From Methanobacteriota archaeon (GTDB lineage Archaea > Thermoplasmatota > Poseidoniia > Poseidoniales > Poseidoniaceae), in the NCBI GenBank assembly GCA_002707335.2, contig PAMN02000048.1, positions 41,143-48,878 of the forward strand: a stretch of DNA of 7,736 bases, given 5' to 3'. Made by a program: the position numbers and the translations under genes. The notes below the pieces were generated by a model. The model was given only the letters and a program-made list of their open reading frames with translations, ran no database searches and was not told where the DNA came from. Of the stretch, positions 7,401 to 7,736 are shown in pieces. Position 1 is the first letter of the stretch, and every line of letters starts with the position of its first letter.

Positions 7401-7736
7401 CCACTGCCGGTGTAATAATTTCCAGATTCAGCGTCCCCAAAGGCTACTTTAGGAATGTAATTGTCATATCCAGATGCTGATTGAATGTGACTCTTACGGT
7501 TGATTGGAGAGTCGCTAGGATTACCTGTTGTTGGGGATTCCCAAATGGATACAAAAGTAAAGTCATCGCCGTTAGTGTTGTATAAATTTTTCAAATTATT
7601 TGTAGCACTGATACAAGGTCCACACCAATGTGCTCCCATGTATTCTGCCAAAACAGGGTGTCCTGGGCTTGTTGCCTCCTTTTTGACAGGTTCGTCCTCC
7701 AGGACAACCTCGATAGAATCATTCTCTGCAATCACT
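4418..7736 (-). CDS. Giant secreted thioredoxin-like/CARDB/cadherin-like protein with C-terminal membrane anchor, N-terminus missing
   Basis: The frame is open at the right edge; 1105 codons are visible, numbered here from codon 7735-7733. That first codon is GTG, but it more likely encodes Val inside a signal peptide: Val-Ile-Ala then Glu-Asn looks like a cleavage site, so the true start lies outside. Order: linker (4-25); thioredoxin-like domain with WCGPC (Cys38, Cys41) and a probable cis-Pro at Ile94-Pro95, resembling Omp28-related proteins, with an accessory beta region to about 258; CARDB-like domain (about 260-378); Ig-like region (385-500); three cadherin-like domains (about 506-597, 605-698, 708-792) with acidic loops such as DTDN and DIDGN and the linker NPVNDAP; a beta-rich region with Cys843 and Cys848; a coiled coil (about 926-976) with Cys978 and Cys984 behind it; a transmembrane helix (about 998-1020) followed by Arg-rich cytoplasmic start; and a Pro/Ala-rich tail ending in GLPAGWTMEQWAYYG. 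It is probably an extracellular redox or adhesion protein; its substrate is unknown. Confidence 0.82.
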   Translation of the reverse strand, partial: VIAENDSIEVVLEDEPVKKEATSPGHPVLAEYMGAHWCGPCISATNNLKNLYNTNGDDFTFVSIWESPTTGNPSDSPINRKSHIQSASGYDNYIPKVAFGDAESGNYYTGSGPYDSLYTSGGDMVDAADYQLEVVQSENNGQMNIQITAAYLGQGTKTVHLYAAVTESIGAEAYTTGGGSDRPPHLWRKWLLNSGNSGFESFTLSAGNPVTKSWTVSTSIARATSGLSSAENFLTVAALLDGDHTSHRNVLSAADANMAPTIDVGVKSFTANNPSAPGGGYINGDTLDLQATIVNNGVDAYTDGGNVKFFYKSNNVKTYVGSTQPLNNFNSNGATQTFNGQIDTSNLPSNAYQTTFGVELSNLVADKSSSNNQRTKIIPHDLIPVARKAQVIGSSEIARGDNFLIEAKTTINDAVDINTSFFTFDVEISEADQNNWLGGENLIVGGDQVFQEGTNGEHRQYLVKPTMDMGAGDYDIRIRSIDSRMQTSAWQVTENGFKLMNAKPIITAEPIPTVKVQTTTMVPIADNINDAETPLSDLVISSSSPNFVAWHPDTQEIEVYFENIKYVNGQPTATGIEVTVNDGIENAYGTLLFNVIENGQPRWAGIAKQFVDEGSSSSTMLSSYLSDTDNQGNPSSTDDLVLAIIDNSNPELLNLELIGFTLNYETMDDDINGETTVTIRASDGQQYSDQMITIAVNPVNDAPRLDLSEYEGLRLKAGTQKVIYLSEILTDIDGNVDEVTISASNEIPGAVRHSYFDNTLTMIWDQEGIQTVTIIVEDRYDQNRYDFDVEVYDSVPLTVGQGDSGDVKIDARNVFIEEVPEVTMFLNKNDVTITSLTTTWKLCNDAVCMKNQVIEHDITMKNNGWTFDPLNGQIDESGMPGEHEEWGFHYIEVTKVVAMSDTGDKYQWAGNNLKWTANEEAPGPETLTPEELEELIDTLEAEISSKKSEMKNMEKGTTQYETAAEELAELEADKEEACGFTTTCDSASSGSVSEETGLDMTVIAIVVGVVIIALLIGLMFIRGGNRGSEPEVVDWANQLPAHDTVANSMYGGTQEIFQQPVAAPAPVVAQVPPGAPPLPPGGLPAGWTMEQWAYYGHQYYEQYRQ
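5372..5394. repeat. Perfect 10-bp inverted repeat inside the surface protein gene
   Basis: Arms ATCAAAATCG and CGATTTTGAT are separated by TAA, with no mismatch. On the coding (minus) strand it encodes Asp-Gln-Asn-Arg-Tyr-Asp-Phe-Asp in the last cadherin-like domain. In mRNA it would form a stable stem with a three-base loop. It may be a chance product of the Asp-rich coding sequence. Confidence 0.6.

Noticed and set aside
7733..7735. GTG as the true start of the surface protein
   Set aside because: An exported protein with an extracellular CGPC domain needs a signal peptide, and the residues Val-Ile-Ala before Glu-Asn look like a signal peptide's end; the gene most likely continues past the edge.
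1..7736. CRISPR arrays, tRNA or rRNA genes, insertion sequences, integrases
   Set aside because: No regularly spaced repeats, cloverleaf-like segments, terminal repeats or transposase-like frames were seen by reading both strands; the window is densely filled with ordinary coding sequence.

Overview
The window looks like a piece of chromosome from an uncultured, AT-leaning euryarchaeon, most likely a marine member of the Poseidoniia (Marine Group II) or a close relative. The sequence-level support is: a membrane-anchored archaeal LonB protease, a UPF0147 family protein (an archaeal family), an A24-type prepilin/preflagellin peptidase fragment, promoter-like boxes about 26 nt upstream of start codons, and a large surface protein ending in a proline-rich tail with a Gly-Trp-Thr-Met-Glu-Gln-Trp motif of a kind I associate with Marine Group II surface proteins. 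The lineage is an inference from gene content; no rRNA or other taxonomic marker is present.

Layout from left to right. (1) Positions 1-467, minus strand: the first 155 codons of an A24 aspartic prepilin peptidase-like membrane protein, cut by the window edge. (2) Positions 468-546: a short divergent promoter region whose AT-rich core (TTAACTTAA) could serve both directions. (3) Positions 547-816, plus strand: a UPF0147 family protein, the only confident plus-strand gene. (4) Positions 817-2232, minus strand: an AI-2E/PerM family membrane transporter with an unusual cytoplasmic C-terminal extension; its stop codon abuts the stop of the UPF0147 gene with no base between. (5) Positions 2284-4371, minus strand: complete lonB. 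(6) Positions 4372-4417: a compact promoter region holding a 15-bp inverted repeat that overlaps a TATA-like box. (7) Positions 4418-7736, minus strand: most of a very large secreted, membrane-anchored protein with a thioredoxin-like CGPC domain, a CARDB-like domain, cadherin-like beta domains, a coiled coil, one transmembrane helix and a cytoplasmic tail. Its signal peptide lies mostly beyond the right edge.

The three large minus-strand genes are co-directional with gaps of 46 and 51 nt, but candidate promoter boxes in both gaps argue that they need not be one operon. The shared theme is the cell envelope: a pilin-processing peptidase, a multi-pass permease, a membrane-bound quality-control protease and a giant extracellular redox/adhesion protein. 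A direct functional link between them is not shown by the sequence. No tRNA, rRNA, CRISPR array, transposase or integrase was seen. There is no gene-free stretch longer than 300 bases; the longest is 79 bases.
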